Of a DNA stretch of 64,000 nucleotides, positions 8,965 through 18,724 are shown piece by piece. The stretch covers positions 62,001 through 126,000 of the forward strand of contig NZ_JAGGPQ010000009.1 of the NCBI RefSeq assembly GCF_018613675.1, given 5' to 3'. This stretch comes from Arthrobacter sp. ISL-85. GTDB taxonomy: Bacteria; Actinomycetota; Actinomycetes; Actinomycetales; Micrococcaceae. Within the stretch, counting starts at the first letter, position 1. Each line of letters starts with the position of its first letter. The notes beneath the pieces are model-generated. The model was given only the letters and a program-made list of their open reading frames with translations, had not been told where the DNA came from and searched no databases. A program made the position numbers and the translations under genes.

Positions 8965-9372
8965 TCAATGCCCCGGGGCAACAATGCCGGACGGCGGGTG
9001 GCCGGCTTTGGGCTTGCGGCTTACCAGGCCCACCGTGTTGCCCTCACTGTCCTCGACAAAGGCCATCCATTCGTCGGTACCGGCCGGTCCGAGGCGTCCA
9101 TCCACGTGGCTGTAGACAAATTGCGGTTCCTGGATGACCTTTGTGCCCGCAGCCCGGAGCTCCGGGATCAATACCTCCACGTCATCCACGTCAAGGTAGA
9201 TCAGCGACGTCGGCGCTCCCGAGTCGAGCAAAAGGCGGACTCCCTCAAGATCAAAGAACAAAAGTCCCGGTGGATCGAATCTTACTGTCGGCCCAGCACC
9301 CAACAGCCGTGTGTAGAACTCGGAAGCTCGGTCAAGATCGACTGCCCGTTGAGCAATTTGGATCAACTTCAT
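8965..9372 (-). CDS. VOC-family (glyoxalase/dioxygenase fold) protein
   Basis: The 135-residue product has two beta-alpha-beta-beta-beta modules: DLDRASEFYTRLLG...LLFFDLEGVRLLL and YLDVDDVEVLIPELRAAG...WMAFVEDSEGNTVGLVSRK. The closing segment keeps the usual VOC metal-ligand region (DSEGN). Substrate cannot be predicted; the family includes glyoxalase I, fosfomycin-resistance proteins and dioxygenases. It is a single gene, flanked by debris on both sides. Confidence 0.85.
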   Translation of the reverse strand: MKLIQIAQRAVDLDRASEFYTRLLGAGPTVRFDPPGLLFFDLEGVRLLLDSGAPTSLIYLDVDDVEVLIPELRAAGTKVIQEPQFVYSHVDGRLGPAGTDEWMAFVEDSEGNTVGLVSRKPKAGHPPSGIVAPGH

Positions 9373-9875
9373 GACAACTCCATGGTCCTGGCAGCACCCC
9401 GGTCAGCCAAATCCTGCGCGTACACCGCCCCCGATTCAAGGGCCCGAGTCTGTTCACCGGCACGTTCCGGATCCATTGGCAACCTAGTCGAGTTAGCAAA
9501 CTAGCTAGGTCCGAATATCCGTCGCCGCCCTCGGGAATGGCATTCCGCGAGCGAAACAAGGTCCACCGGCGCAAGACGCGTCGGTGCGAAGCTGCGAAGG
9601 CCAGCCTCCCACCGGCGGGCTCATGCGGATGAGACCGGCAGCGCATTCCTGATCCAAGACCCCGTCCTGCTGAGGTACCCCGCCGGCTTCAAGTCAAGCC
9701 ACACGTGGGCGGACCCGAGTTTGGGGAATCCGGCGAGGGGGAATTCCTCCTGAGCCCGTGAGGTCCGTCATGCAGCCGTCGCAGATTTTTACGCAAAAAT
9801 TGCCTGGGTACTACACCCCAGGCTGACACCCCATGGTCCCCAGATTTAGGCGCTATTGTGGCGGCGGCTGGTCAC
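9373..9875. other. Non-coding stretch upstream of the VOC gene
   Basis: Nothing coding is supported here. GAGTTAGCAAACTAGCTAG (about 9489-9507) contains short dyads that could be a regulator site for the VOC gene. Confidence 0.3.
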
Positions 9876-10000
9876 AGCTTTACGGAATCCTTATTATCGG
9901 CTCTTTATTTTGGGCGGGGGAGAGGCTCAAAAGGGGTTGCACTCCGCATCCCGCCTGGACTTTTTCCCTCGCTACCCATGGGCTCGAACTTGGTTGGCCA
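9876..10000. repeat. Dispersed repeat, copy A
   Basis: This stretch begins CAGCTTTACGGAATCCTTAT and resembles 14790-14940 (copy B) over most of its length and 20150-20215 (copy C) over about 50 bases. A and B share the blocks CAGCTTTACGGAATC, ATTATC(G)GCTCTTATT and CTCCGC. On the minus strand copy A overlaps the 3' end of a pRiA4b ORF-3-like pseudogene, so the repeats may be 3' tails of a degraded gene family. Confidence 0.5.
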
Positions 10001-10190
10001 GCGCCCGGTCCACGGCCGGGATGCCAGGGGCCAGCTGAATGGTTCGTTCGAACCAGTTACCTCGGCTGTCAGAGAGAGTAGTCGGCATGGTCCGAATGTG
10101 ACGGGTTCGCCATGGCATCGATGATGTCTTCGCACCCAGGGAACCTCCCGAGGCCTCCACCGTTCCGCCCGCGGCCATCGTTAATCAGCC
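9965..10190 (-). pseudogene. Plasmid pRiA4b ORF-3-like protein, C-terminal remnant
   Basis: Minus-strand translation gives GGGLGRFPGCEDIIDAMANP followed by SHSDHADYS, a close fit to the conserved GGxPGYEDLLEALADPxHPEH motif of the pRiA4b ORF-3 family. A stop/frameshift near 10078 follows; then AEVTGSNEPF and PAVDRALAN appear in other frames, as in the C-terminus of the family. The N-terminal two thirds are absent or unrecognisable. It is a dead fragment. Confidence 0.55.
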
Positions 10191-10924
10191 AGTGCGACGG
10201 AATGCCTTGTTCCCGGATGGTTGGGAAACCAGTTCGGGCCCGTGCCGCCCGCTGTCCCGGAAGTCGTTGTCATAAAACGCCGCTGCCAGCGCGCAACGCC
10301 GGCAGCGGGCAGTCGGGAAAGTGAAAGATCCTCCCTGGCCTGTCCTCCGGATCGTCGCATTCCTGCCCAGGAACCGTGCAGCTCCAGCCCTGCGCCGCGC
10401 AGTGGGCGACAAAACAGCGTCATCTCCCGACGGGTCTAGGAGATTCGACTGTGCAGTGTATTCCACGATGTGAAATTCAATTACCCTATTGTGAAAACGA
10501 TGTGGTCTGGCTTACCCTGAGTTCACCCCTCGATGACGAGGGTGGTTTCCAAGTGATGGGTCCGAGTTCATGTACATCTCACAACCTGCGGGGCTGAAAG
10601 CGAGTTCGGCCCCTGCCGGGAGGAATATGGCGCTGATGCGCCTCCTCCTGACCAGTTCTGATCGCCCCGGTGCCGGATTCGGACCCCGATCGCCGGGGGC
10701 ATTTCCCGGCAGTTGAAGGGTTCGGAATCCAAACGGCGGCCTGCACCATCGTCGCCCCGCATCACCCCGGCAATGACCGCATATCCGTTCTTTCTTGATG
10801 CCGGCCGCTGACCCATTCCCGGGCGCAGAGTTCCCAGCGCACTGACTGGGCGGACGTGCGTCCGCATCCCCTTGATACAGCGTTTGGCATGGCCGGAATC
10901 TTTACGTCCCAGAGAGGCATTTCC
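10191..10924. promoter_or_regulatory. Intergenic region and likely control region of the allantoin operon
   Basis: No supported gene. Around 10460-10515 is an AT-rich island in GC-rich DNA with repeated GTGAAA half-sites: TTCCACGATGTGAAATTC and TATTGTGAAAACGATG. These direct and inverted half-sites are a plausible operator for a repressor of the IclR or GntR type. The regulator gene is not in the window. The transcript to 10925 would have a long leader. Confidence 0.35.
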
Positions 10925-12502
10925 ATGAGTTTTGTGCCCGATACAACCCGTCCCGCAGATGAAGCCGTCCCGAAGGTAGCCGCGGATCACCACCACCATG
11001 AGCACCATGATCCGATCCTGCATGAACCGCCGGTCAGTGCTGAGGCCTTGGGCCTGTCACCTACCAGTGCCCGGCTCTATAACCAGGATCTTGCGCCGAC
11101 GAAGATGGCCGGGCGTAGGTGGACTGCGTACAGCATCTTCACCCTGTGGGCGAATGACGTGCACAGCCTGGGCAACTACGGCTTCGCGATTGGGCTTTTC
11201 GCCTTGGGCCTCGGGGCCTGGCAGATCCTTCTGGCCTTGGGCGTCGGCGCGGTGCTGCTGTTCCTGCTCCTGACCTTCTCCGGCTTCATGGGCCACAAGA
11301 CCGGGGTCCCGTTCCCCGTTATGAGCCGGATCGCCTTCGGGATCCACGGCGCCCAGATTCCGGCACTCATCCGCGGCGGCGTCGCCATCGTATGGTTTGG
11401 CATCCAAACCTACCTGGCGTCCCTGGTCCTTCGGGTGCTGCTCATCGCCCTGGCACCGGCACTCGCTGACCTGGACAGGAATGACCTCCTGGGCCTTTCC
11501 ACCCTCGGCTGGGCGTCATTCATGTTCCTTTGGGTGGTCCAGGTCATCATCGTCCGGTACGGCATGGACATGATCCGAAAGTATGAAGCGTTCGCAGGGC
11601 CCATCATCCTGGTCACCATGGCCGGGCTGGCAATCTGGATGTTCATCCAGGCAGGCGGCTCCATCGCGTTGTCCACCCACGATGCCCTTACGGGCGGAGC
11701 GATGTGGCGGGAAATCTTTGCCGGCGGCGCACTCTGGGTCTCCATCTATGCGACCTTCGTCCTGAACTTCTGCGACTTCACCCGCTCCTCCACCACCCGG
11801 CGGTCCATCATCAAGGGCAATTTCTGGGGCATTCCCGTGAACATGCTGTTCTTCGGCATCATCGTGGTCGTCATGACCGGCGCCCAGTTCAAGATCAACG
11901 GAGCGATCATCGGCAGCCCGTCCGACATCGTCCAGTCCATCCCGAACACGTTCCTCCTGGTCGTGGCCGCCCTCGCCCTTCTGGTGCTCACCATCGCCGT
12001 GAACCTGATGGCGAACTTCGTCGCCCCCATCTACGCCCTGACGAACCTCATGCCCAAGCGGCTCGACTTCCGCCGCGCCAGCCTGGTCAGCGCCATCATC
12101 GGCCTGGTCATCCTGCCCTGGAACCTCTACAACAACCCCGCCGTGATCGTTTACTTCCTCGGCGGCCTCGGCGCCCTGCTCGGACCCCTCTTCGGCGTCA
12201 TCATGGCCGATTACTGGCTCATCCGAAAGACCAGAATCAACGTCCCTGACCTCTACAGCGAAATCAGCAACGGCTCCTACTTCTACAAAAACGGCGTCAA
12301 CTTCAGGGCGATCGGAGCCTTCATCCCGGCAGCGGTCATCTCGCTCCTCATCGCCTTCATCCCGGCTCTGCAACCAGTGGCAGCATTCTCCTGGTTCATC
12401 GGCGCAGGGATCGGAGCCCTGGCATACCTGGTCGTCGCCGACCGGAAACGAACCTTCCACGATGTTTCCGGCGAACCAATCGCCGTCCCCAGCCTCCACT
12501 GA
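10925..12502 (+). CDS. NCS1-family nucleobase/allantoin permease
   Basis: The 525-residue membrane protein has about twelve predicted helices and NCS1 signatures: LYNQDLAPTKMAGRRWTAY before helix 1, WANDVHSLGNYGFAIG (cation and substrate site region), GVPFPVMSRIAFG, and LNFCDFTRSS. The N-terminus carries a histidine-rich stretch (DHHHHEHHD). The ATG at 10925 has AGAGAGG upstream. NCS1 proteins import uracil, allantoin, hydantoins or cytosine with H+ or Na+. The following racemase-family and allantoinase genes point to allantoin or a related hydantoin. Gaps to the next gene are short (39 nt), so they form one operon. Confidence 0.85.
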   Translation: MSFVPDTTRPADEAVPKVAADHHHHEHHDPILHEPPVSAEALGLSPTSARLYNQDLAPTKMAGRRWTAYSIFTLWANDVHSLGNYGFAIGLFALGLGAWQILLALGVGAVLLFLLLTFSGFMGHKTGVPFPVMSRIAFGIHGAQIPALIRGGVAIVWFGIQTYLASLVLRVLLIALAPALADLDRNDLLGLSTLGWASFMFLWVVQVIIVRYGMDMIRKYEAFAGPIILVTMAGLAIWMFIQAGGSIALSTHDALTGGAMWREIFAGGALWVSIYATFVLNFCDFTRSSTTRRSIIKGNFWGIPVNMLFFGIIVVVMTGAQFKINGAIIGSPSDIVQSIPNTFLLVVAALALLVLTIAVNLMANFVAPIYALTNLMPKRLDFRRASLVSAIIGLVILPWNLYNNPAVIVYFLGGLGALLGPLFGVIMADYWLIRKTRINVPDLYSEISNGSYFYKNGVNFRAIGAFIPAAVISLLIAFIPALQPVAAFSWFIGAGIGALAYLVVADRKRTFHDVSGEPIAVPSLH

Positions 12503-12541
12503 GGCCGTTCCAACCATCCAGCATCATCAGGGAAAGAGACC

Positions 12542-13306
12542 ATGCGCATCCTCGTCGCGAACGTCAACACCACGGCATCCATGACGGATACCATTGCTAC
12601 CCAGGCCCGCATGGCCGCCGCCTCCGGGACGGAGATCATTGGCCTGACGCCGCGCTTCGGCGCCGACTCCTGTGAAGGTAACTTCGAAAGCTACCTGGCC
12701 GCGATCGCGGTCATGGACGCGGTCCTGTCGTATCCGGAACCGTTCGACGCCGTAATCCAGGCTGGTTATGGCGAGCACGGACGGGAAGGGCTCCAGGAAC
12801 TCCTGGACGTCCCGGTCGTCGACATCACCGAAGCGGCCGCCAGCACGGCCATGTTCCTCGGCCACAAATACTCGGTGGTCACCACGTTGGACCGGACGGT
12901 GCCGCTGATTGAAGACCGGCTCAAACTGGCCGGACTCGGCGCCCGATGCGCCTCAGTCCGTGCAAGCGGTCTCGGGGTGCTGGAGTTGGAGGAATTCCCG
13001 GAGCGGGCTGTCGAGGCGATCCTTGCCGAAGCCACGCGCGCCGTTGAGGAGGACAAGGCAGAGGTCATCGTCCTTGGCTGCGGAGGGATGTCCGGGCTGG
13101 ACGAGCAGATCCGGACCCGCCTTGGTGTCCCCGTGGTGGACGGCGTAGCGGCTGCGGTGACGATCGCGGAATCCCTTATCCGCCTCGGCCTGTCGACCTC
13201 CAAGGTCCGCACCTACGCCCCACCCCGCCCTAAAACCGTGACGGGCTGGCCCCTCCCGGCGATCCCCGGTAACGCCGACAGCGCAAAGGTAAGCATCAAT
13301 GACTAA
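12542..13306 (+). CDS. Asp/Glu/hydantoin racemase-family protein in the allantoin operon
   Basis: The 254-residue protein has the family start ([15 protein letters not shown]) and the second catalytic-cysteine motif VLGCGGM at Cys180. The first motif, normally ACFGDPG, reads QAGYGEHG, with Gly75 where family hydantoin and allantoin racemases have the catalytic Cys. Classical two-base racemisation by two cysteines therefore seems impossible. It may be a one-cysteine isomerase, decarboxylase-like member or another activity on allantoin-derived compounds. It overlaps allB by 8 nt (ATGACTAA), implying coupled translation. Confidence 0.75.
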   Translation: MRILVANVNTTASMTDTIATQARMAAASGTEIIGLTPRFGADSCEGNFESYLAAIAVMDAVLSYPEPFDAVIQAGYGEHGREGLQELLDVPVVDITEAAASTAMFLGHKYSVVTTLDRTVPLIEDRLKLAGLGARCASVRASGLGVLELEEFPERAVEAILAEATRAVEEDKAEVIVLGCGGMSGLDEQIRTRLGVPVVDGVAAAVTIAESLIRLGLSTSKVRTYAPPRPKTVTGWPLPAIPGNADSAKVSIND

Positions 13307-14651
13307 ACCAACGCAGGACAGCTTCGACCTGGTTATCCGGGGCCGGCGCATCCTGACCACCGCCGGGATGGTCCCGCGCGAAGTGGGGGTGCGCAACGGC
13401 AAGATCGTGGCCATTGAGCCGCTGGGCAATGGCCTGGCCGGCACGGAAGTCATTGAACTGGCCGAGGACGAGACCCTGCTGCCGGGCCTGGTGGACACCC
13501 ACGTCCATGTCAACGAGCCCGGCCGTACGGAATGGGAGGGCTTCGCCTCCGCCACCCGCGCCGCGGCAGCAGGCGGCGTCACCACCATCATCGACATGCC
13601 GCTGAACTCCGTCCCGCCCACCACCACGGTGGAGAACCTCAAGCTCAAGCGGGAGGTGGCCGAGGACCAGGCCTTCATCGACGTCGGGTTCTGGGGCGGC
13701 GCCATCCCGGGCAACAAGGCTGACCTCCGTCCCCTGCATGACGAAGGCGTGTTCGGCTTCAAGTGCTTCCTCCTGCACTCCGGCGTGGACGAGTTTCCGC
13801 ACCTGGACGCGGACGAGATGGAAGAGGACATGGCCGAGCTGAAGTCCTTCGACTCGCTCATGATCGTCCACGCCGAGGACTCCCATGCCATCGACCGCGC
13901 CCCCCACCCGGGCGGGGACCACTACGAAACCTTCCTGGCCTCCCGCCCCCGCGGCGCCGAGAACAAGGCCATCGCCGAGGTCATCGAGCGGGCCCGCTGG
14001 ACCAGTGCGCGTGCGCATATCCTGCACCTGTCGTCGTCGGACGCGCTGCCCATGATCGCCTCGGCAAAGCGCGACGGGGTGAAGCTCACCGTGGAAACGT
14101 GCCCGCACTACCTCACGCTGATGGCGGAGGAAATCCCGGATGGCGCCACCGCCTACAAGTGCTGCCCGCCCATCCGCGAGGCCTCAAACCGGGAACTGCT
14201 GTGGCAGGGCCTGCAGGACGGCACCATCGACTGCATCGTCTCGGACCACTCTCCCTCCACCCTGGACCTGAAGGACCTGGAGAACGGCGACTTCGCCGTC
14301 GCGTGGGGCGGCGTCTCGTCGCTCCAGCTGGGCCTGTCCCTGATCTGGACCGAAGCACGCCATCGCGGCATCCCGCTGGAGCAGGTGGTGTCCTGGATGG
14401 CGGAGAAGCCGGCCAACCTGGCCAGGCTCACCACCAAGGGCCAGCTGGCCCTGGGCTACGACGCCGACTTTGCCGTCTTCGCCCCGGATGAGGCCTTCGT
14501 GGTGGATGTGTCCAAGCTCAAGCACAAGAATCCCATCACCCCGTACGACGGCAAGGCCCTGTCCGGTGTGGTCCGCAAAACCTTCCTCCGCGGCGGCGTA
14601 GTGGACGGCAAGACCCCCACGGGCAAGCTGATCCGCCGCGGCGGCATATAA
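13299..14651 (+). CDS. allB: Allantoinase
   Basis: The 450-residue amidohydrolase opens the hydantoin ring of allantoin to allantoate. All metal ligands of the cyclic amidohydrolase fold are visible: [10 protein letters not shown] (His68, His70), the carboxylated lysine in FGFKCFL (Lys155), His191 in IVHAEDSH, His243 in ILHLSSSDA and Asp316 in [17 protein letters not shown] is typical of AllB. The length is normal. It is the last gene of the permease, racemase-like, allantoinase operon; a strong stem-loop follows. Later enzymes (allantoate amidohydrolase, ureidoglycolate steps) are not in this window. Confidence 0.93.
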   Translation: MTKPTQDSFDLVIRGRRILTTAGMVPREVGVRNGKIVAIEPLGNGLAGTEVIELAEDETLLPGLVDTHVHVNEPGRTEWEGFASATRAAAAGGVTTIIDMPLNSVPPTTTVENLKLKREVAEDQAFIDVGFWGGAIPGNKADLRPLHDEGVFGFKCFLLHSGVDEFPHLDADEMEEDMAELKSFDSLMIVHAEDSHAIDRAPHPGGDHYETFLASRPRGAENKAIAEVIERARWTSARAHILHLSSSDALPMIASAKRDGVKLTVETCPHYLTLMAEEIPDGATAYKCCPPIREASNRELLWQGLQDGTIDCIVSDHSPSTLDLKDLENGDFAVAWGGVSSLQLGLSLIWTEARHRGIPLEQVVSWMAEKPANLARLTTKGQLALGYDADFAVFAPDEAFVVDVSKLKHKNPITPYDGKALSGVVRKTFLRGGVVDGKTPTGKLIRRGGI

Positions 14652-14676
14652 CGGCGCGGCGAATCCCCCTCAACTG

Positions 14677-14717
14677 AACGTGGCTGCCGAGCCGGTCCAG
14701 CGTGCGGCAGCCACGTT
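14677..14717 (+). terminator. Strong stem-loop after allB
   Basis: AACGTGGCTGCCG (14677-14689) and CGGCAGCCACGTT (14705-14717) form a perfect 13-bp stem with a 15-nt loop, 26 nt after the allB stop. It lacks a T tract, but its position and strength suggest transcription termination or 3'-end stabilisation. Confidence 0.65.
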
Positions 14718-14784
14718 CCGAAATACGGGATCTCCACCAATGCCTGCGCCATGCCCAGCCCAGGCGGGCGCCTCCCCTGCCTGA

Positions 14785-14945
14785 GCGATTTGCAGCTTTA
14801 CGGAATCACCATTATCAGCTCTTATTCTGGTCGCGTAGAGGCCCTGGAAGGGGGCTGTGCTCCGCCATCGCTCCGCGGCTTTCACCCTCGCAACCCGTGC
14901 GCCGCAATTTGGCTCCAGCGCTCGATTTGCAGGGCCGGGTTCCTC
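14785..14945. repeat. Dispersed repeat, copy B
   Basis: The segment resembles 9876-10000 (copy A): CAGCTTTACGGAATC, then ATTATCAGCTCTTATT, a GGGG/GGGC tract, CTCCGC and CCCTCGC in the same order. It lies between the allantoin operon and the OFA transporter. No coding function is seen. The rest of 14946-15221 holds no supported gene. Confidence 0.5.
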
Positions 14946-15221
14946 GTCACGGATGAAGTCGAGATCGTTACGTGCAAGGGGCATCTGGCCGTTTCGGTCG
15001 ACTCTGATGTGGTCCACGGAATTCCTTGAAAGAGGCAGCCTCGGGGACGAACTGCATGCGGCTGCTCGCCTTAAATCAGCTACCGGTCGGCGGGCCAACG
15101 GTACGTATACTGATCATCTGGATGGTGATTGCCCAAGGCAATAGGTCCCGGCTCCGCAGAAGGTCCTTTGCCTCTGGATCGATCAGACATCGACGTCTTC
15201 GACGAGCAAAGGGAATCAACC

Positions 15222-16607
15222 ATGGGCTTCCTGGACCGTGACCACTCCATCGCCCCGCCGGGCTTCAACCGCTGGCTGGTCCCGCCGGCGGCGCTGGCCG
15301 TTCATTTATGTATTGGCCAGGCCTACGCCACCAGCGTCTACAAGACCGCGCTGGTCAAGCACTTCGGGGCAAGCCTGACCGAGGTCGGCGTCATCTTCTC
15401 CATCGCCATCGTGATGCTGGGCCTCTCCGCCGCGGTCATGGGCACCTGGGTGGACACCAACGGCCCACGCAAGGCGATGTTCACGTCCGCGATGTTCTGG
15501 GCGGGCGGCTTCGTGATCGGCTCGGTGGGCATCTTCACCCGCCAGCTCTGGCTGGTCTACCTGGGCTACGGCTTCGTGGGCGGCATCGGCCTGGGCATCG
15601 GCTATATCTCGCCGGTGTCCACGCTGATCAAGTGGTTCCCGGACCGGCCGGGCCTGGCCACCGGCATGGCGATCATGGGCTTCGGCGGCGGCGCGCTGAT
15701 TGCCAGCCCGGTTTCCCAGGCTCTGCTCAAGGCGTACGACCCCAACTCCGGCGCCCAGGGCTGGGTTGCCAGCGGCGATGCCGTGGGAAAACTCTTCCTG
15801 ACCCTCGCCGTCGTCTATCTCGCCTACATGCTGTTCGGCGCGTTCACCGTCCGGGTGCCCGCTGACGGGTGGCGCCCCGCAGGGTTCGACCCGGCCAAGG
15901 TCAAGGCCGCCAAATTGGTGACCACGGAGAACGTCTCGGCCAGGAACGCCATCAAGACGCGGCAGTTCTGGCTGGTGTGGGTGGCGCTGTTCTGCAACGT
16001 CACGGCGGGCATCGGCATCCTGGAGCAGGCCGCTCCCATGATCCAGGACTTCTTCCGGCAGTCCGACGGCAAGTCCCTGGTCAGTGCCGGCGTGGCCGCG
16101 GGCTTCGTGGGGCTGCTGTCCATCGGCAACATGTCCGGCCGGTTCGCCTGGTCCGCCACCTCCGACGTCACGGGCCGCAAACGGATCTACATGGTCTACC
16201 TGGGCGTGGGTGCTGTGCTGTACACGGTACTTGCGCTTGCGGGGTCCTCCGCCACTGCCCTCTACGTGGTGCTCGCCTTCGTCATCATCTCGTTCTACGG
16301 CGGCGGATTTGCCACCGTCCCGGCCTACCTGCGGGACCTGTTCGGCACATACCAGGTGGGCGCCATCCACGGCCGGCTGTTGACCGCGTGGTCAGCCGCC
16401 GGTGTGGCCGGACCCTTGATCGTCAACGGAATCCTGGACGCGCAGGGCAAGCCCGGCCAGCTGAACGCCGCGTCCTACCAGCCCGCGCTGCTGACCATGG
16501 TGGCGCTGCTGATCATCGGGTTTGTAGCCAACCTGCTGGTCAAGCCCGTCGACGCACGATTCCACGAACCCCGCCCCGAACGGCACACATCTTCCATGGA
16601 GGCCTGA
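15222..16607 (+). CDS. OFA-family MFS transporter
   Basis: The 461-residue protein has twelve predicted helices with the MFS loop motif GTWVDTNGPRKAM after helix 2, and LCIGQAYATSVYK in helix 1 as in oxalate/formate antiporter (OFA) family members. ATG 15222 is preceded by AAAGGGA. It is followed by a 48-residue membrane protein that in actinobacteria accompanies this transporter class as a small subunit. The substrate is probably an organic anion. Its place after the allantoin operon makes export or import of a purine-degradation product such as oxalurate, glyoxylate or oxamate possible, but this is inference. Confidence 0.8.
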   Translation: MGFLDRDHSIAPPGFNRWLVPPAALAVHLCIGQAYATSVYKTALVKHFGASLTEVGVIFSIAIVMLGLSAAVMGTWVDTNGPRKAMFTSAMFWAGGFVIGSVGIFTRQLWLVYLGYGFVGGIGLGIGYISPVSTLIKWFPDRPGLATGMAIMGFGGGALIASPVSQALLKAYDPNSGAQGWVASGDAVGKLFLTLAVVYLAYMLFGAFTVRVPADGWRPAGFDPAKVKAAKLVTTENVSARNAIKTRQFWLVWVALFCNVTAGIGILEQAAPMIQDFFRQSDGKSLVSAGVAAGFVGLLSIGNMSGRFAWSATSDVTGRKRIYMVYLGVGAVLYTVLALAGSSATALYVVLAFVIISFYGGGFATVPAYLRDLFGTYQVGAIHGRLLTAWSAAGVAGPLIVNGILDAQGKPGQLNAASYQPALLTMVALLIIGFVANLLVKPVDARFHEPRPERHTSSMEA

Positions 16608-16608
16608 C

Positions 16609-16755
16609 ATGAGCAGCACCGCACACACCCACGGCGCCCACGAGCCGGTCAAAAAGTCCACGGGCCGGCTGGTCCTGGCCTGGGTCCTGGTGGGGATCCC
16701 GCTGGCTTACGGCGTCTTCCAAACATTGACCCAGGTGGCCGCGCTGTTCGGCTAA
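16609..16755 (+). CDS. MFS transporter small subunit (48 aa, one membrane helix)
   Basis: The ORF starts one base after the transporter stop (TGACATG), with GGAGG overlapping the end of the upstream gene. It encodes a histidine-containing N-terminus (MSSTAHTHGAHEPVKKSTG) and one hydrophobic helix (LVLAWVLVGIPLAYGVFQTL). Such tiny proteins directly downstream of OFA transporters are annotated as transporter small subunits in actinobacteria. Coupled translation supports a complex with the upstream protein. Confidence 0.75.
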   Translation: MSSTAHTHGAHEPVKKSTGRLVLAWVLVGIPLAYGVFQTLTQVAALFG

Positions 16756-17239
16756 CGCTTGGTACCGCCGCCCGCGGGTCACGCCCCGCGCACCTTGGCG
16801 GGAACGGGTAACGTAGCGACCCCGGGCTTCCGCGGCCATGACTGCTGTCTATCCAGCCCGCCGCGGCCAAAATCGGCGGTGCATGGCTTGTCTGGCACCG
16901 GTCCTGTCCTCGGCGCAGCGCCGGGCCGGACGGGAACCCGGCTCCAGACTGCGGCCGCGGACTCCAAGCAGACTGTACTGTGCACTACCTCGCACTGCAG
17001 GTGGGGCGGTCTTCTTGAGGAGGCAATGATGCTGGCGTGGTCGATGATCTCGTACGGGCAGCGCTGTCGGTGCTTGCTGCCCTGATCCTTGGGTTTCTGC
17101 TGGCCCGTGAAAGACATCTGGGAATATCGGAACGCAATCCTCAGGGCCGTGAATGCCCCGCAGTTCTTCGTGGATGCGCCCCTTCCGGTCTTCCCCGCGA
17201 GTTGGCAGGACTCTGGTACGGGTGTTTTCGGGTTCGCTG
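16756..17239. other. Stretch without supported genes
   Basis: Several long open frames occur on both strands because of high GC, but none has a recognisable start, codon pattern or family motif. It is probably decayed sequence continuous with the ribA remnant that follows. Confidence 0.35.
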
Positions 17240-17623
17240 CACTCGCCCTGGTTTTGGGCCTGGGGAGCCCGCGATCCTGAAGGGAATAGGAGTCGAGCTT
17301 CTCGTAGAGTCCAATGCCCCGGCCTTCCTGCCTCAGATACAGCAGGAAGCCCCCTCTCCGGCTATCCGTTCGGCCGCCTCGCGGAGCTGTGGCCCGCAGT
17401 CGCACCGCTGGGATCCCAGGACATCCCCGGTGAGGCATTCGCTGTGAGGTCGCACCAAGGGGACGGCGGCCTCAGCGAGGGTACCCTGCCAATCGCCGAG
17501 CCCCAGCAGCAGCGCACTTCGCTTTGTCGTTTCAGCACCCTCAACACCGGGTGCCAGCGTTGAACGCTTGCAGTCCAATGGCCTCGATAGTTCTTTTCTG
17601 TACTGCTGGACTCCGTCAATCAC
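17240..17623 (-). pseudogene. GTP cyclohydrolase II (ribA) fragment with frameshift
   Basis: One minus-strand frame contains [21 protein letters not shown], covering the substrate and zinc-binding cysteines of GTP cyclohydrolase II, then ends early. The next motif, [21 protein letters not shown], continues in a second frame from about 17340. After LQDRGL the match stops. The first ~40 residues also lack similarity. It cannot encode a working riboflavin-pathway enzyme. Confidence 0.8.
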
Positions 17624-17812
17624 AGATCGCTGAGCCCAAGGCCTTGGTCGTCAGGCAAGGTGATCGTTTTCCCAGCCGGAGTCCCGAAGGAGCGCAGGCA
17701 CGTGCAGCCCCGGCCCTTTGACTGCCGGCATTGTCAGCCAGACGAAGCGTTGCATCTTGTTGTACTTGCCGAAGTCCAGGACAGCGCCCGGCAGTATCGG
17801 TCACCAGTGGAA

Positions 17813-18328
17813 TTAGTTCAGTTCGGCCTCGATGGCAGCGATTACCTCGGGGGAATCCGGCGCTGTCTGCGGGGCGAAGCGCTGGACAACCTTGCCCTCG
17901 GCGCTGACCAGGAATTTCTCGAAGTTCCAGGTGATGTCCTCGGCCAACTGGCCGCTGCGGAATCCGGTAGGCACCGCATACAGCGGGTGTCGGTGCGGAC
18001 CGTTGACCTCCGTCTTCTCGGCCAGCGGAAACGTCACCCCGTAGTTGATGCTGCAGAACTCCTGGATGTCCTCGGCGCTTCCCGGCTCCTGGCCCCTGAA
18101 CTGATTGCTCGGCACACCCAGTATGACGAAACCCTTGTCCGAATATTGCCGGTAAAGGGCCTCGAGCGCCTCGTACTGCGGGGTCAGACCGCATTTGGAT
18201 GCCACGTTGACCACGAGAACCGTCTTGCCTTTGAAGTCACCGAAGCTGGCTTCCTGTCCGTCGATCATGGTTAACGGAATGCTGTGAAGTGCCTCGGTCA
18301 TGGTCACAATCCTCTCGGTTTTGGTCAT
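17813..18328 (-). CDS. Glutathione peroxidase-family thiol peroxidase
   Basis: The product has the GPx fold motifs in order: VVNVASKCGLTPQY with the peroxidatic cysteine, VILGVPSNQFRGQEPG, and ITWNFEKFLV with the catalytic Trp-Asn pair. Actinobacterial members usually use thioredoxin or mycothiol-linked reductants rather than glutathione. The start could be 18328 or the internal ATG at 18301 (MTEALHSIPL), which fits the usual family length better. It stands alone between ribA debris and a non-coding region. Confidence 0.88.
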   Translation of the reverse strand: MTKTERIVTMTEALHSIPLTMIDGQEASFGDFKGKTVLVVNVASKCGLTPQYEALEALYRQYSDKGFVILGVPSNQFRGQEPGSAEDIQEFCSINYGVTFPLAEKTEVNGPHRHPLYAVPTGFRSGQLAEDITWNFEKFLVSAEGKVVQRFAPQTAPDSPEVIAAIEAELN

Positions 18329-18724
18329 TCCATTGCTGTAACGCCCGGATCGAGGGTATCCATCCCCGGGCCCACCCTAAGAATTGAGTTCCACAAGGCA
18401 GCAGGTCCGGTCTGAAATCCTTGACCCAGTCATCGGCGACGTTGCTAACATCGATACGCACGTTTACGCCGCACGACTAGATGCCCGGTTCTAAACGCTA
18501 CACTTCAGGTTGTCTCGAAACCCTTCGGATACGAGACGTCCCACCGACGGGATGAACGCTGCGGCGACAGCGATTCAATTTCCGCGCCGTCCTACGAGTT
18601 TGCCGCAGCGATGATTCTCGTAACTATGTGTCACAACCTAATGGTGGAATCGCTGAAATCAACGTTAGTGACGAGGCGATTCTTCTGGCGGCCGCGCATT
18701 TGCCGAATCAAAGTTTGCAAGGCA
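18329..18724. other. Non-coding stretch before the repeat upstream of the Abi gene
   Basis: No gene supported. GTCTCG (18512-18517) and CGAGAC (18532-18537) form a small inverted repeat. Confidence 0.3.

Noticed and set aside
10020..10060. tRNA-like sequence GGTTCGTTCGAACC
   Set aside because: The surrounding bases do not fold into a cloverleaf and the segment translates as part of a pRiA4b ORF-3-like remnant.
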